64,000 bases of DNA from Faecalicatena_A orotica (GCF_040545875.1 NZ_JBEPMR010000015.1); one strand, 5' to 3'. Counted from the stretch's first letter, positions 25,838 to 34,774 are shown. Program-made: numbers and translations. The notes: generated by a model from the letters alone, not told the origin.

Positions 25838-26752
25838 ATGCAGACAAATAGTTATTTTGAGGAGTTGAATTTTGAAGAGAAGAAGAAAATTATTGTATCA
25901 AAGAAAATCGATACCACTTTTTCTGATACAATGCATTGGCATCCTTTTGTCGAAATACTTGTAAGCTGCTATGATAATAATGAAGTAACAATTAATTTTA
26001 CCAAGTACACGCTTAAGATTAATGACCTGGTTATCATCTACCCGGGCGACCTTCATTCTTTGATTCATGTGGATGAGAAGGCATTTATTCTTGTGCAGTT
26101 TCCACTCGATTTACTGATGATTATGAGCGAATTTAACAGTAATTTTTCTGTATTTTCCCAATATCATTGCATAAAATATGACCCTTCGAATATCGATGTT
26201 GACAGAATGATTTTTTTAATAAAAGAACTGCCCGAACTATATTATTCCGACGCTCTGTTTAATGAAGTCCGGATATACTCACTTCTGCTGGAGTTTTTTG
26301 TAAAGTTTGGACAATACTGTATTAATGATAAGAAAGAAGAGTTTGCCAGTGATACTAACGAGGAATACAAGTCTCTCAAGCTCATGGCGGAAGCCTGCCT
26401 TTATATATCACAGAACTGTACGAAATCCCTTACTCTGGATGATATTTCCCGTTACATCGGGTTTAGCAAATACCATTTTTCGCACCTGTTCAAAACATAT
26501 ACGAATATGACATTTATAGATTTTCTTACGACTGAGCGTATCAAAATGGCGGAATCATTGATTTCGAATCCAAAAGCACACATGATTGATATTGCTTACG
26601 ACTCGGGATTTTCAAGTATTTCTTCATTTAACCGTGCCTTTAAAAAGATAAAGGGAATTTCCCCCAGTGAATTTAGAAAAACATTGATCAATAACAGCGT
26701 AGATGTGAAATCACCGGTCGGTTTAGAAGAAGAGGGTGACCCCGTTTCCTGA
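25838..26752 (+). CDS. AraC family transcriptional regulator
   Basis: 304 residues. The N-terminal cupin-like sensing domain (residues about 20-110, MHWHPFVEILVSCYDNNEVTIN and NDLVIIYPGDLHSLIHVDE) probably binds a sugar. The C-terminal double helix-turn-helix spans about residues 195-295: LTLDDISRYIGFSKYHFSHLFKTYT, then IDIAYDSGFSSISSFNRAFKKIKGISPSEFRK. It is divergent from the minus-strand operon, the usual place for its activator. Cytoplasmic. The intergenic region has no obvious long palindrome, consistent with direct-repeat binding by AraC proteins. Confidence 0.92.
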   Translation: MQTNSYFEELNFEEKKKIIVSKKIDTTFSDTMHWHPFVEILVSCYDNNEVTINFTKYTLKINDLVIIYPGDLHSLIHVDEKAFILVQFPLDLLMIMSEFNSNFSVFSQYHCIKYDPSNIDVDRMIFLIKELPELYYSDALFNEVRIYSLLLEFFVKFGQYCINDKKEEFASDTNEEYKSLKLMAEACLYISQNCTKSLTLDDISRYIGFSKYHFSHLFKTYTNMTFIDFLTTERIKMAESLISNPKAHMIDIAYDSGFSSISSFNRAFKKIKGISPSEFRKTLINNSVDVKSPVGLEEEGDPVS

Positions 26753-26799
26753 GGATATATAATTAATAAAAAATAAAAATTGAAAGTGAGGTTTATAGT

Positions 26800-27294
26800 A
26801 TGCAGTCTGTTAGAATTATTGAGATACCGAAAATCAAGGCGGTTTTTTCCGGGCCGCTTTCTTCAAAAGAAAAATTCGAGAAGTTTATCAAATGGTTCAG
26901 TGAATATCATGCATCCCTGAAAGGGGAATTGTTCCCAAGAGATTTTATGTGGTACAACGAAAGAATGAATGTGAGGGAATGGTTTTATGCGTTACCTCCA
27001 AATGCAGATTTACAGCAAATAACTGATTATGAAATTGTTGATCTGCCATCCGGCCTTTATGCGGCTGCCTCATGCCTGAATGCTGATCTGGATGGTGCAG
27101 AAGACTGGCTTAGTACAAGGCAGGAAATAAACGACTGGGTTCAGAAAAGTGATAAGTTTGATTTATATGTTAATGGAGAGGGCAGGGAGGAAAGATATCC
27201 GATGTTTCACATAGTTTCTCCGGGGTGGATGATGGAGAAGGGGATTTCGATTGAAGATTTATATGTTCCGATTGTAGAAAAAGGAGAGAAGTAG
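26800..27294 (+). CDS. GyrI-like/AraC effector-binding domain protein (probable)
   Basis: 164 residues. The layout (RIIEIPKIKAVFSGPL at the start, REWFYALPPNADLQQITDYEIVDLPSGLYAAASC in the middle, YPMFHIVSPGWMMEKGISIEDLYVPI at the end) resembles stand-alone GyrI/SOUL-type small-molecule binding domains found in AraC/MerR regulators. No DNA-binding part is present. Possibly a ligand or drug-binding accessory protein; a link with the AraC gene 47 bp upstream is possible but unproven. GAGG precedes the start by 8 bases. Confidence 0.6.
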   Translation: MQSVRIIEIPKIKAVFSGPLSSKEKFEKFIKWFSEYHASLKGELFPRDFMWYNERMNVREWFYALPPNADLQQITDYEIVDLPSGLYAAASCLNADLDGAEDWLSTRQEINDWVQKSDKFDLYVNGEGREERYPMFHIVSPGWMMEKGISIEDLYVPIVEKGEK

Positions 27295-27431
27295 AGGAGA
27301 TATTTTGTACCTGTAGCATAGGTGGTGATATATATGGATGAAGGATTCTTTTCATAAGGTACATGCATTTCACAGTCTTGAAAGCAGCTGATACTGAGGG
27401 GAATGTACTGAAAATTTGCCGGAGAGTAATA

Positions 27432-27908
27432 ATGAATTTAACATATAAAAGAGCATCAATTAAGGATATAGATATCTTAACAAAAACAAGAACAGAAGTA
27501 TTAAGGGCAGCGAATAAACTGTCTGATGATACTGATATGAGTGAAGTGGAAAAGCAGTCCTATAATTATTATAAAAAAGCACTTTCTGATGGAACACATA
27601 CAGCATATTTGATTTTTGATGAAGGCAACTTTGCAGGTGCTGGTGGTATCAGTTATTTTCAGGTAATGCCGACTTACCATAATCCAAGTGGAAACAAAGC
27701 TTACATAATGAACATGTACACGAAACCCGAGTACAGGAGAAAGGGAATTGCGTACAGAACACTGGATATGCTTGTCAGAGACGCTAAAAATAAAGGGATT
27801 ACTGCCATTTCTCTGGAAGCAACGGATATGGGAAGATCATTGTATGAAAAATATGGTTTTGTAAGAATAAATAATGAAATGGAATTAAAGGGAGGCGTTA
27901 AGCTATGA
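27432..27908 (+). CDS. GNAT family N-acetyltransferase
   Basis: 158 residues from ATG 27432 (GGAG 7 bases upstream); the upstream in-frame ATG at 27363 lacks a ribosome site and gives an unrelated N-terminus. The acetyl-CoA motif is YIMNMYTKPEYRRKGIAYRTLDMLVRDAKNKG (R-R-K-G-I-A), then ISLEATDMGRSLYEKYGFVRINNEM. Substrate unknown. Its TGA overlaps the ATG of the next small gene (ATGA), so the two are translationally coupled. Confidence 0.87.
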   Translation: MNLTYKRASIKDIDILTKTRTEVLRAANKLSDDTDMSEVEKQSYNYYKKALSDGTHTAYLIFDEGNFAGAGGISYFQVMPTYHNPSGNKAYIMNMYTKPEYRRKGIAYRTLDMLVRDAKNKGITAISLEATDMGRSLYEKYGFVRINNEMELKGGVKL

Positions 27909-28084
27909 AAAAAGTGCAGTTAGTGAGTATTATCGTATTAATTATTGCGTTAGTCATTATGGTGGTAAATATATTCCTTGCGCCTCTGGCGGACTGGATT
28001 GTCAGGGTAGATGGTGTCATTCTATTAATTGGTATATTTTTTCTATCTTATAGTACGGTTAAATGTCATAATAGGAGCAGATAA
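27905..28084 (+). CDS. Small two-helix membrane protein (59 aa), coupled to GNAT gene
   Basis: Starts in an ATGA overlap with the acetyltransferase stop. The protein begins MKKVQLVSIIVLIIALVIMV, has a first membrane helix at about residues 5-27, a short loop PLADWIVRVD and a second helix VILLIGIFFLSY, and ends with a basic tail KCHNRSR. No family recognised. The overlap and clean hydrophobic pattern argue it is real. Role unknown. Confidence 0.65.
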   Translation: MKKVQLVSIIVLIIALVIMVVNIFLAPLADWIVRVDGVILLIGIFFLSYSTVKCHNRSR

Positions 28085-28085
28085 C

Positions 28086-28298
28086 CTATCTTTTGGCCGC
28101 ATATTCCTGTTCTAATTCTTCCGTAAGATATGCATCGCTCATACAGTGCATATCAGAGACGCCATCCCGGATCAGTGGATAGACCTCAGAATTGTAGAAG
28201 AAGTCGAGCGCCGCATCCAATGAGATACCTTGACGTTTTGCAAAGCATTCGATGACACGGCTATATTTTTTTTGAAGTAAAATCGGATTTGCTTTCAT
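28086..28298 (-). CDS. Small protein of DUF3791/DUF3990-type module (unassigned partner)
   Basis: 70 residues, soluble, helical: IECFAKRQGISLDAALDFFYNSEVYPLIRDGVSDMHCMSDAYLTEELEQEY. Its ATG overlaps the stop of the preceding DUF3791-like gene by four bases, so they are co-translated. I recall similar small proteins next to DUF3791 and DUF3990 genes in clostridial genomes, where the set is suspected to be toxin-antitoxin-like; no DUF3990-like toxin frame is seen here. Function unknown. Confidence 0.6.
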   Translation of the reverse strand: MKANPILLQKKYSRVIECFAKRQGISLDAALDFFYNSEVYPLIRDGVSDMHCMSDAYLTEELEQEYAAKR

Positions 28299-28531
28299 AC
28301 TCTGATCCCCCTTTCTTTCATTACATCAAGAAGGTCATTGACGATATATTCCCGGCTCTGCGTGTGCAGGACTTCGTATTCCGGTACGATATAATCATTG
28401 AGAATATTGCTTTTCTCTGTAAATGCCCGATAAACAAGTTTCGCATCTACACCAAGCTTCGCGGCAACATTTTCAATACAAAATATGGAAAATTCCAGTT
28501 CTCTGGAATTTTTGATTGTTTCCTCAGGCAT
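28295..28531 (-). CDS. DUF3791-like small protein
   Basis: 78 residues from an ATG at 28531 with AAAGGG upstream. A longer frame reaching 28612 is possible, but the extra N-terminus (ELGAEGQEIFRVFRLK) does not look conserved. Residues ELEFSIFCIENVAAKLGVDAKLVYRAFTEKSNILNDYIVPEYEVLHTQSREYIVNDLLDVMKERG match the DUF3791 block I know. The family is small, cytoplasmic and often found in pairs with other short orphan genes. The next gene starts inside its stop codon (ATGA). Confidence 0.7.
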   Translation of the reverse strand: MPEETIKNSRELEFSIFCIENVAAKLGVDAKLVYRAFTEKSNILNDYIVPEYEVLHTQSREYIVNDLLDVMKERGIRV

Positions 28532-28710
28532 ATTCGTTAGCCCTTTACTACATTTTAGTCGAAACACTCGAAAAATTTCTTGGCCTTCTGCCCCTAATTC
28601 TTTCATCATCATACTACAGAAATGTATTTTGAAGAATCAAAAATGCAAAAAAGATTTGTAGTGTCTTTTTTTCCAAATAATAGTATAATAAAAAATAGGT
28701 TTAATCTAGA

Positions 28711-28854
28711 TACTGTTCAGACCGTGCCGTGCACTTTGCTGCACGGCATCGGAGCCAAAAAAGTGATGATTTCGGGGCATCTGCCCCTCGCCGAAGGCGA
28801 CTTTCAATGGGCAGATGCCGTTACTGTGCGCGCCCACAGGGTGTGCACAGTAAC
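28711..28854. repeat. Structured intergenic element, copy A (three stem-loops)
   Basis: Three hairpins in 144 bp. GCCGTGCA/TGCACGGC (28726-28747). GGCATCTGCCC/GGGCAGATGCC (28776-28819), enclosing CGCC-GAA-GGCG. GTTACTGTGC/GCACAGTAAC (28820-28854), with inner CCC-ACA-GGG. Ends TACTGT and ACAGTA are inverted. The same order of hairpins, and a TCGCC-rAA-G-CGA-TTTCA-TGGG core, recurs at 59632-59766. A 78-codon frame crosses it but looks non-coding. Confidence 0.8.
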
Positions 28855-28918
28855 TTAATTTGTAGTGACCGGAGAAGTAACAGGTTGGAACTATTGTAAG
28901 TAAGGAGAATTTGTAATA

Positions 28919-31807
28919 ATGGATGCAGTGTTAAAAAGCGAGGTAGAGGAATTTGCCAGTAAGATATTGAGAAGTTATTTTTGCGATTCAGAGGTAGATT
29001 TCCTGATTTCTACTTTTGCACCGGAGATTGTATGGATGGGCGGCGGGGAAAAGCAGAGAGCCGAAGGGAGAGAAGCCGTTGCGTCTGCATTCAGAAGAGA
29101 AAAGGAAGACCTTATCCCGTGTAATATGAGTGAGGAGAGGTATGTCACTTTGGAGCTGGGAGAAGGCCTGTACCTCTGTGAGGGAGACAGCTGGATCGAG
29201 GCAAAACCGGAAACGAAAATGGTTATGAATGTCCACCAGCGTGTAACCTTCATATTCAGGAGAAAGGGAGATAGTTTTGAGTCTGTACATATTCATAACT
29301 CAATAGACTTCTCTGCAATACAGGATGACGAACTGTTTCCGATCGAGTCGGCAAAAGAGAGCTATGAGAAACTTCAGGATATGCTCGTGCTAAAGGAGGC
29401 GGAAGCTGACAGGCAGGCGAGATTCCTCCAACAGCTTTATGATACTGTTCCCTGTGGGATTCTGCAGTTTACGACGGAACAGCCGTACGAGATCCTGAGT
29501 CTGAATAGAATGGTGTGGGAATTTTATGGGTTTGAGTCGGAAGAGGATTACAGATCAAAGATACAGTCTCCTGTCCAGCTTGTCCTGAAAAATGATAAGG
29601 ATAATATCATTGGTATGATTGAAGGTCTCAAGACCGGCGGACCAGCTGTCAACTATACGCGCCAGAGCAGGAAAACAGACGGGACCAGTGTCTGGATCAG
29701 CGTGATTATGCACCGTATTGTCAATGTAGACGGAATTGAGGTTATACAGGCCATATTTACGGATATTACAGAAATGACTACGCTGGTGATGGCACAGGAA
29801 AGAGAGAGGATGATTGAGAATCATTTTCTGAGGGCGGCAACTTGTACTGCCTACCCGCTGATTATGAGCCTGAACCTGACACAGGGTAAATTTAACTGTT
29901 TTATCGAGGAACAGAAAGGAGTCATCGATGACAACAGCGGTAATTATGATGAATTAATGGTTCACTCGGTTGAATTGGTGAATCCGGCATTCAGAGATGA
30001 ATACAGACATGAATTTTCCAGGGAAAACCTGCTCAGGAGATATGCAGAAGGAAAAAAGGAGAATTACATAGAACTTCAGATGATGGGATATGATGGGAAG
30101 GAGCACTGGCTGTCCCTTCATGTAATCTTTGTTGTCAACCCGTTCAGCACGGATATACTGGCAATCCAGCTGGTGAAAGTGCTTGATGACCAGCGTTCGG
30201 AAAAGCTTAGACAGGAGCAGCTGCTGCGTGATGCGCTGTCTTCAGCCATGGCCGCCAATCATGCAAAGTCGGATTTCCTTTCCAGAATGAGCCATGACAT
30301 CAGGACGCCAATGAATGCAATCATCGGAATGTGTACGATTGGTCAGCTGAAGATCAATGATCCGGTCCGTGTCATGGATTGTTTTAAGAAGATTGACGAC
30401 TCATCCAGATACCTGCTCTCTCTGATCAATGATATTCTGGATATGTCAAAGATAGAAAATGGGAAGATAGAAATTGTAAAAGAGAAGTTTGAGTTTGCCG
30501 GATTTTTTGAAAATTTAATTTCCATAATTTATCCTCAGGCGGTAGATAAAGGAATTACGTTTGAGATGTATCATAAGGAGCCAATCTTGAAATATTATTT
30601 AGGTGACGCTCTTAGAATCAAGCAGATTCTTATGAATTTATTGTCTAATGCATTGAAGTTTACCGGATGCGGCGGAACAATCCAGCTGGAAGTATATGAA
30701 AAGAAGAGAACACGGGAATCCGCATATATGTGTTTTGTGGTTCGTGATACCGGAGTGGGGATGTCAGAAGAATTCATGAAGCGCATCTACGAGCCGTTTG
30801 AGCAGGAGTCCAAGGAGGCGGCGAGGAATAATGTGGGAAGCGGTCTGGGACTCTCTATTGTTTACAACATGGTACAACTGATGAATGGCCATATTGAAGT
30901 CAAAAGTGAAAAGAACAAGGGAACGGAATTTACTGTCACGATTCCTCTGGGCATTGCAAAGGAACTGCAGGAGGAAGATTTTGATGCAGACAGCAGTGAC
31001 CTGATGCAGGGAACAAGGGTCCTGATTGTAGATGATGACCAGATTGTAGGTGAGCAGGCAGTACTTATTCTGTCAGAGATCGGCGGAGATCCGGTCTGGG
31101 CCGCATCAGGAATGGAAGCTGTGTCATATGTACAGGAGTCTGCTGATGCAGGAAAACCGTTTGAGATTGCCATGATCGACTGGAAGATGCCGGACATGAA
31201 CGGGATTGAGACAACCAGGAGAATCCGGCAGATCGTTGGCAGAGATACAACGATTATCATCATATCTGCGTATGACTGGAGTACAATAGAAGAAGAGGCA
31301 GTGGCTGCCGGTGCAGATTATTTTATTTCGAAACCGCTGTTTAAGTCCAATATCGAAAGGGCACTGGCAGAGATCGATAAAAATCATGAAAAAATCAAGG
31401 CTCTGGATTCCATAAAACCAGATTGTTTTTCCGGACAGAGGGTACTTCTTGTTGAAGATAATATACTGAACCGGGAGATTGCAAAATCTCTGCTGGAAAT
31501 TAACCATATCGAGGTGGACACGGCAGAAAATGGCGCTGAGGCGGTAGAGCGGTTCAGAGAGTCCGGGAAAGGATTCTATTTTGCCGTACTCATGGATATC
31601 CGTATGCCTGTCATGGATGGCTTAGAGGCGACGAGGCAGATACGAAAGGAACCAAGGGAGGAGGCCAAAACAATCCCGATTCTTGCGATGACTGCAAATG
31701 CATTTGAGGAAGATAAGAGGATGGCATATGAGGCAGGCGTGAATGGATATCTGGCAAAACCGCTGGATATTCAGGTTATGTTAGATGAGCTTAAGCTATA
31801 TTTGTAA
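28919..31807 (+). CDS. Hybrid sensor histidine kinase with two receiver domains
   Basis: 962 residues, no membrane helix, so cytoplasmic sensing. In order: an NTF2/SnoaL-like domain (about 1-140; FASKILRSYFCDSEVDFLISTFAPEIVWMG). A PAS domain (about 165-290; LYDTVPCGILQF, DGTSVWISVIMHRI, QAIFTDITE). A second PAS-like region (about 300-430). HisKA with H-box MSHDIRTPMNAIIGM (His near 460). HATPase with NLLSNALKFT and GSGLGLSIV. Receiver 1 (about 697-815; VLIVDDDQ, phospho-Asp in MIDWKMPDMNG). Receiver 2 (about 838-960; VLLVEDN, phospho-Asp in VLMDIRMPVMDG). No HPt or output domain is seen, so a partner is needed. Signal unknown. Confidence 0.93.
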   Translation: MDAVLKSEVEEFASKILRSYFCDSEVDFLISTFAPEIVWMGGGEKQRAEGREAVASAFRREKEDLIPCNMSEERYVTLELGEGLYLCEGDSWIEAKPETKMVMNVHQRVTFIFRRKGDSFESVHIHNSIDFSAIQDDELFPIESAKESYEKLQDMLVLKEAEADRQARFLQQLYDTVPCGILQFTTEQPYEILSLNRMVWEFYGFESEEDYRSKIQSPVQLVLKNDKDNIIGMIEGLKTGGPAVNYTRQSRKTDGTSVWISVIMHRIVNVDGIEVIQAIFTDITEMTTLVMAQERERMIENHFLRAATCTAYPLIMSLNLTQGKFNCFIEEQKGVIDDNSGNYDELMVHSVELVNPAFRDEYRHEFSRENLLRRYAEGKKENYIELQMMGYDGKEHWLSLHVIFVVNPFSTDILAIQLVKVLDDQRSEKLRQEQLLRDALSSAMAANHAKSDFLSRMSHDIRTPMNAIIGMCTIGQLKINDPVRVMDCFKKIDDSSRYLLSLINDILDMSKIENGKIEIVKEKFEFAGFFENLISIIYPQAVDKGITFEMYHKEPILKYYLGDALRIKQILMNLLSNALKFTGCGGTIQLEVYEKKRTRESAYMCFVVRDTGVGMSEEFMKRIYEPFEQESKEAARNNVGSGLGLSIVYNMVQLMNGHIEVKSEKNKGTEFTVTIPLGIAKELQEEDFDADSSDLMQGTRVLIVDDDQIVGEQAVLILSEIGGDPVWAASGMEAVSYVQESADAGKPFEIAMIDWKMPDMNGIETTRRIRQIVGRDTTIIIISAYDWSTIEEEAVAAGADYFISKPLFKSNIERALAEIDKNHEKIKALDSIKPDCFSGQRVLLVEDNILNREIAKSLLEINHIEVDTAENGAEAVERFRESGKGFYFAVLMDIRMPVMDGLEATRQIRKEPREEAKTIPILAMTANAFEEDKRMAYEAGVNGYLAKPLDIQVMLDELKLYL

Positions 31808-31884
31808 TAAAAAGATTTGAATAGGTATCCTCTGCCGGTAAGAATGCCGGTTAGAGGATATCTGACAGATGGCGGGAGGTAACA

Positions 31885-33306
31885 ATGAAGTTAAAATGTA
31901 TTTTATTTAGTCTTATGGTGTCTGTCCTGCTGGCATCAGCGCCGGTTCAGGTATGGGCTGAGGATGCGGATAATCAGGAAAAGACAGAAGAAGAACTTGC
32001 CGCGGCAGAAGAAAAAGAGAAGACGGATTCCTATGCCAGGGAGATCGATACGAATGCATTGGAGAACTGGCCGTCCGGTCCGCAGGTTTATGCGGATTCG
32101 GCGGTTGTCATGGACATGGAAAGCGGTGCGGTCCTGTATGCAAAGCAGGCCGATAAACAGCATTATCCCGCCAGTATTACCAAGCTGATGACAACGCTTG
32201 TTGCTTTGGAGAATGCGGAACTGACGGATAAGGTAAGATTTACAGAGGACAGCATTTCCTTTCTGCAGTGGGATGATGCACAGATCGGGATGAAGGCCGG
32301 CGAAGAAATAAGTCTGGAAGATGCACTTCATGGCGTCCTGCTGGCCTCTGCAAATGAGGTTTCCCACGCAGTCGCGGAGAGTGTGGGAGCCGACCGGCTG
32401 GGCGGCGATTATGAGACTTTTATCCAGAAGATGAATACGAGGGCAGAAGAACTGGGATGCACAAATTCACACTGGGTGAATCCAAACGGGCTTCATGATG
32501 ATAACCACTATACATCGGCCCATGATATGGCCCTGATCGCATCTGCCGTGTATCAGCAGGATGAGTTTAAGAAAATTATGGGAACGCTGGAGTATAAAAT
32601 AGGCGCCACAAACCTGACGAAGGAAGAGAGGGTATTCCAACAGAACCACAAAATGCTCTGGCCGGAAAACTATTATTACTATGAGTACTGCAAGGGTGGT
32701 AAAACAGGATATACTGATCAGGCTAAAACGACGCTGGTCACCATGGCTGACAACGGAGATATGCGTCTGGCTGCAGTTGTTCTCTATGACTACGGAGTGG
32801 ATGCCTATACAGACACAAGGGCAATGTTCGACTATGTTTTCCAGAATTTCCACAAGGTTCCTGTAGCCGGGGCCGAAGATGCGGAAGAGATATCCTCTTT
32901 TGATGATAAGGATGCATACGTGGTTCTGCCTGAAGATGTTGCGTACACAGATCTGGATAAAGAAATCGTCCTTACAAAGCAGGGAATCCGTTCTGGAAAA
33001 ATCATATACACGTATAAAGGTGATAACGTAGGCAGCGCCGCCGTGACCCTTACAGAAGAAGGGTACCAGAAGCTCTCAGGAGGAAGTGCTGCCCAGAGCG
33101 ACAGCAAGAAGATTGAGAATGAAGGCAGTACGCCGGACCAGTCGGCGCAGGCAGACAGGGACAAGGCAAAGGAACAGGAGAATGCGGAAAAGGACAGCCG
33201 GAATCTGAAGCTTGTCATCGCTGTTTCAGCCGCAGTTGTTTTCGTTGTCATCATTATCATCGCGATACTGGAAGCAAAGCGGAAAAGAAAACGCAGGAAA
33301 AAATAA
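31885..33306 (+). CDS. D-alanyl-D-alanine carboxypeptidase (DacF-like, PBP5 type)
   Basis: 473 residues. Signal peptide about residues 1-25 (MKLKCILFSLMVSVLLASAP, cut near VWAED). Serine active site SxxK is in YPASITKLMTTLV, SxN in LASANEVSHAV and KTG in CKGGKTGYTDQAK. A C-terminal single membrane helix (LKLVIAVSAAVVFVVIIIIAILE) and a KRKRKRRKK anchor hold it on the outer face of the membrane. It trims the terminal D-Ala of peptidoglycan pentapeptides. It is preceded by GGGAGG and ends at a strong terminator. A Gln/Ser/Asp/Lys-rich linker (about 395-440) separates the catalytic part from the anchor. Confidence 0.92.
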   Translation: MKLKCILFSLMVSVLLASAPVQVWAEDADNQEKTEEELAAAEEKEKTDSYAREIDTNALENWPSGPQVYADSAVVMDMESGAVLYAKQADKQHYPASITKLMTTLVALENAELTDKVRFTEDSISFLQWDDAQIGMKAGEEISLEDALHGVLLASANEVSHAVAESVGADRLGGDYETFIQKMNTRAEELGCTNSHWVNPNGLHDDNHYTSAHDMALIASAVYQQDEFKKIMGTLEYKIGATNLTKEERVFQQNHKMLWPENYYYYEYCKGGKTGYTDQAKTTLVTMADNGDMRLAAVVLYDYGVDAYTDTRAMFDYVFQNFHKVPVAGAEDAEEISSFDDKDAYVVLPEDVAYTDLDKEIVLTKQGIRSGKIIYTYKGDNVGSAAVTLTEEGYQKLSGGSAAQSDSKKIENEGSTPDQSAQADRDKAKEQENAEKDSRNLKLVIAVSAAVVFVVIIIIAILEAKRKRKRRKK

Positions 33307-33327
33307 AAGACCATAAAATGAGAGACG

Positions 33328-33380
33328 GCCCTCCCCCTGTATCTAAGTTATTCGGATACAGGGGAAGGGCTTTCGTTTTT
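33328..33380. terminator. Terminator after the carboxypeptidase gene (also serving the convergent regulator)
   Basis: GCCCTCCCCCTGTATC pairs with GATACAGGGGAAGGGC around an 11-base loop, followed by TTTCGTTTTTT; there is A-rich sequence on the other side. Confidence 0.9.
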
Positions 33381-33392
33381 TAATAACCACAT

Positions 33393-34583
33393 TTATTCAA
33401 TTGGTTTTTCCTCGATATTTAGATAAATGTCAGGATCAGGATTGATTTCCTCGAATGCTTTGATAATCCGGTCTGTTACGGTGTTGATATTGATATCCTC
33501 AGAGACATTGAGCAGCACGGAATACTGGTTCAGTGATGCACGAGTAAAGACATCATTCTTTCTCAGTCCGTTGGCAAGCAGATCGTAAAGCAGATTCATA
33601 ATCCTCTTCATCTTAACTGAATCCGGCAGTGTATCGTTCTTGGGAAGCAGAGAAAACAAGAGCAGATAATATTTTCCCTGTGAACGTCTCACAGATCTCA
33701 GATTGAGCTGGTAAATATTCTTAAAAATGTCAAAGTTACAGTAGAAGGTCTTGTCCGTATCCTTCTCCACACCGAGCGTGGTCTCCAGTTCATCCATCTT
33801 CAGCTCTATATTTGGCATGCGGAGCAGGATGTCCTGATAGATATCACGCAGCGAAGTGCTGATATCGAGGCCATATTTTGAGGAGAAGAAATCCACTGTG
33901 GACTGGTAATATTCCAGCGCAGTCTTAACTGTATTCATTCCCATATATGCAAGCAGCTTATAGCGGTAGAAACGCTCTTCTTCCGGATAGAGGATGATGG
34001 ACTGGTCGCATAGTGAAATTAGTTCGTCATATCTGGACTTGGCGTACAGATATTCACACATATTCAGGGTACAGTTAACATACATGTTGCGATAATATGT
34101 TGCACGGTACTGGACCCATTCAACAGAGGCATGGTTAGACAGAAAATCTCCGGTATACAGGCGCTGCATACGGTAATAATACCGGTACTGCCTTTCGGAG
34201 TCCGGTTCCTGCCGGGCCAGGTTATAATAATTTTCAAAATCGGTAATATCAATCTTGCAGTACAGGTCTGGGTTCCAGTAATAGGCATCCTGGGTAAACT
34301 TGATATAGTCGATATCCTGTTCCGGATAAAGCCTCTCGAGTTCTTTCCTCGCCCTGTATACAAGGTTGCGGAGAGCACCTACAGGGATCTTGTCTTTGAC
34401 ATCAGGCCATAGCATTGACATCAAAACATCCTTTGGCACTTTTGTATCCTGATTGGCAACCAGATAAGAGATCAGAAGAGTAAGCTGGGTACTGTTGTGC
34501 TCACTTGGCGCATATTCATAAAACGGACTGGAAATAGAAAACTCATTAAAAAAGTGGATATGAAGGTCTGGTTTTCGTCTCAT
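33393..34583 (-). CDS. SARP/BTAD-like transcriptional regulator
   Basis: 396 residues. The N-terminal winged-helix (about 1-110) has LLISYLVANQDTKVPKDVLMSMLWPD and ALRNLVYRARKEL, the OmpR/PhoB-like fold of SARP regulators. A bacterial transcriptional activation domain (BTAD, about 115-260) follows with TPR-like helices (FENYYNLARQEPDSERQYRYYY, CEYLYAKSRYDELISLCDQSI). The C-terminal 130 residues (IYQLNLRSVRRSQGKYYLLLFSLL) look like a degenerate GGDEF-type or other alpha/beta sensing domain, which I cannot name surely. Cytoplasmic. Target genes unknown; it is convergent with dacF and divergent from ileS. Confidence 0.8.
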   Translation of the reverse strand: MRRKPDLHIHFFNEFSISSPFYEYAPSEHNSTQLTLLISYLVANQDTKVPKDVLMSMLWPDVKDKIPVGALRNLVYRARKELERLYPEQDIDYIKFTQDAYYWNPDLYCKIDITDFENYYNLARQEPDSERQYRYYYRMQRLYTGDFLSNHASVEWVQYRATYYRNMYVNCTLNMCEYLYAKSRYDELISLCDQSIILYPEEERFYRYKLLAYMGMNTVKTALEYYQSTVDFFSSKYGLDISTSLRDIYQDILLRMPNIELKMDELETTLGVEKDTDKTFYCNFDIFKNIYQLNLRSVRRSQGKYYLLLFSLLPKNDTLPDSVKMKRIMNLLYDLLANGLRKNDVFTRASLNQYSVLLNVSEDININTVTDRIIKAFEEINPDPDIYLNIEEKPIE

Positions 34584-34739
34584 TTGTCTATTCTCCTTGT
34601 TTTTTTCGAATTTATAACATTGTTATAGTAGGATTTAATAATTATTATATCACTTATAGTGCAAACTTTCTACAAATAGATTCCACCAATATACCAAAGA
34701 ATGGAATTTTGCCGAAATTTTTAAATTCCGGTGAATCCC

Positions 34740-34768
34740 TTGACTATTTAAGAGTTTCTTTTTATAAT
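34740..34768 (+). promoter_or_regulatory. sigma-A promoter of the ileS T-box transcript
   Basis: TTGACT (34740-34745), 17-base spacer, TATAAT (34763-34768). Transcription should start near 34775, giving a leader of about 325 nt. Confidence 0.85.
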
Positions 34769-34774
34769 AAACTC

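Noticed and set aside
28622..28858. 78-codon frame on the + strand
   Set aside because: It crosses the hairpins of the structured element and has no ribosome site or protein-like sequence.
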